NCBI GenBank assembly: GCA_964614065.1
Contig: CAZTJJ010000092.1
Span: 1-6,587 of the forward strand
Reading direction: 5' to 3'
Origin: M55B111 sp964614065
GTDB lineage: Bacteria > Bipolaricaulota > Bipolaricaulia > M55B111
DNA: 6,587 nt
Positions 5,781 to 6,587 of this stretch are shown here, piece by piece (position 1 is the first letter of the stretch; every line of letters begins with the position of its first letter). A program made the position numbers and the translations under genes. The notes below the pieces were generated by a model. The model did not search any database. It was not told the DNA's origin and saw nothing but the letters and a program-made list of their open reading frames with translations.

Positions 5781-6206
5781 TTAATCGCTACAAGAGCAAG
5801 AGGAGTTCACCGTTACACACTCCCATGCGTAGAGAGTCCAAAAACTACACTCTGTTTCTACATAAACTTCCCCATATCCTGAGTTTATCCTTTCCGTGGA
5901 ACATTCTCCCGCCATATCGGCTGCACAATCTGCGTATGCGGTAACCTCCACAGATAATGGATTTCCATTTTCGTCATAATGTTCAGCCTTAGCGTACGTT
6001 TTACACGTATGTTTTTGATTTGGCGCCGATGACGATTGGCAATCCGAGTAACATAGAATAATTGAACATCCTGGATCAACAACTTTAGGCTGGATCATCT
6101 GATCACTTTTCTCTTCTTCGACTCCTGAAGCGAAAGTAGTAGAAAGCAGAAAAACCAGTGCTACAGATGTCATCAACATCCATACCTTACTTTTTGCGTG
6201 TAGCAT
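5781..6206 (-). CDS. secreted cysteine-rich protein of 141 residues, unknown family
   Basis: I do not recognise the family. A clear Sec signal peptide covers residues 1 to about 27 (basic start MLHAKSK, hydrophobic MLMTSVALVFLLSTTFA, small residues ASG). The mature part of about 114 residues holds ten cysteines (C47, C52, C56, C68, C94, C102, C120, C130, C137, C139), enough for five disulfides, and none lies in the signal peptide. Motifs seen are CSIILCYSDC, HTCKTYAKAEHYDENGNP, YADCAADMAGEC, and a C-terminal SSCSCSD. There are no membrane segments after the signal. GAGGAGGTG (complement of 6218-6226) lies 11 bases before ATG 6206, a slightly long spacing, but no better start exists. It is the first gene of a unit with the exported thioredoxin-like gene. 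A secreted structural, binding or toxin-like small protein is possible; the sequence does not decide. Confidence 0.78.
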   Translation of the reverse strand: MLHAKSKVWMLMTSVALVFLLSTTFASGVEEEKSDQMIQPKVVDPGCSIILCYSDCQSSSAPNQKHTCKTYAKAEHYDENGNPLSVEVTAYADCAADMAGECSTERINSGYGEVYVETECSFWTLYAWECVTVNSSCSCSD

Positions 6207-6490
6207 ACTAACTAGTACACCTCCTCTGTTTTCTTACGCTTTAAACTTCGGTCGCCCTTGCAGACGCCGGTTTAGGAGTAAAATAACCAGCCATAAATTG
6301 AAGCTAACTACCAATCAACTCCAATAGCGGGTCTACTGGTTCTTTATAGGAATCTGGCGCTTGCCCCAAAAGTTGTACCAGTAGAAGCTGTTTTTTTGTG
6401 GGTCTCAAGAGTTCTACCTGCTTCTACTTTGAATAATTTTGTTGGGTTGATTTGACTAACTCTCATCCTCGATCTCATTTTCAATATACT
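6207..6490 (-). promoter_or_regulatory. leader of the secreted-protein unit with three overlapping inverted repeats
   Basis: No firm gene lies here. Read on the minus strand, segment 1 AGTAGAAGC (6428-6420) pairs perfectly with GCTTCTACT (6388-6380). The overlapping segment TCTACTGGT (6385-6377) pairs perfectly with ACCAGTAGA (6340-6332). The two 9-base stems share 6380-6385 and so exclude each other. Loops are 31 and 36 bases. On the + strand the second stem is followed by a run of seven T (6391-6397), so it could act as a weak terminator for transcription towards the right edge. A Leu-rich 39-codon minus frame (6423-6304, no ATG, possible TTG) overlaps the stems. A weak promoter TTGATT-17-TATGGC may lie just downstream on the minus strand, 6317 to 6289. 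Confidence 0.35.
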
Positions 6491-6587
6491 CTATTGGTAT
6501 CTGTTTTGCAAAAACCCACCAAACTCCCCCACAACAAAACCGATCATCCGGCAGTTCAGCCGGTCCATCGCTAGCCTGCTTCCGTAC
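6491..6587 (-). CDS. partial reading frame at the right edge, unknown
   Basis: A minus-strand frame open from the window edge ends at the stop 6491-6493 and reads ...RLAMDRLNCRMIGFVV followed by GEFGGFLQNRYQ. Its RL....LN.RMIG.V part matches the end of the 50-residue frame at 4132-4284. A second minus frame is also open to the edge and ends further on at 6456 (43 codons, reading ...AELPDDRFCCGGVWWVFAK then QIPIEYIENEIEDES); by composition it looks at least as coding. Which frame is real cannot be decided without the sequence to the right. No family is recognised in either. Confidence 0.35.
   Translation of the reverse strand, partial: YGSRLAMDRLNCRMIGFVVGEFGGFLQNRYQ
6537..6559 (+). repeat. 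direct repeat, right copy
   Basis: AAACCGATCATCCGGC followed by AGTTCAG, 21 of 23 bases identical to 4142-4164. With the left copy it brackets the two secreted-protein genes, about 2.4 kb. Confidence 0.75.

Noticed and set aside
5885..6082. 65-codon minus frame inside the cysteine-rich gene
   Set aside because: It is an out-of-frame shadow of the signal-peptide-bearing cysteine-rich gene.

Overview
The window looks bacterial. Shine-Dalgarno sites are strong (AAGGAGGTG, GAGGAGGTG), one gene starts with TTG, base composition is near balanced, and the secreted proteins carry Sec-type signal peptides. Strong purine-rich ribosome binding sites and a TTG start suit a Firmicutes-like (clostridial) host, but no rRNA, tRNA or other marker gene is present, so this is only a suggestion.

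Left part, + strand (1-2021): the 3' end of a LivH-type permease gene, a complete LivM-type permease gene 12 bases later, then a 129-residue protein I do not recognise. The two permeases form the membrane channel of a branched-chain (or related) amino acid ABC importer. The ATPase genes livG and livF do not follow livM.

Middle, + strand (2022-4131): about 570 bases with no convincing gene, then a well-preserved NAD-dependent enzyme of the ornithine cyclodeaminase / archaeal-type alanine dehydrogenase family. Its real start is a TTG. Behind it, 3576-4442 holds no intact large gene. It contains three successive hairpins (one pair resembling an IS200/IS605 end or omega-RNA-like structure), a coding-like remnant whose last 50 or so codons resemble an aminotransferase C-terminus, and short minus-strand reading frames.

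Right part, - strand (4443-6587): a two-gene unit for exported proteins. First comes a 141-residue cysteine-rich protein with a signal peptide. After it comes a 434-residue exported protein with Asp/Asn-rich calcium-type loops and a thioredoxin-like domain that has lost the CXXC site. The leader of this unit contains three overlapping inverted repeats that could form alternative hairpins. A near-exact 23-base direct repeat lies on both sides of the unit (4142-4164 and 6537-6559); the right copy sits in a partial reading frame running off the window.

The best candidate for something undescribed is this exported two-gene unit with its leader and flanking repeats. The transporter and dehydrogenase genes are ordinary amino acid metabolism.
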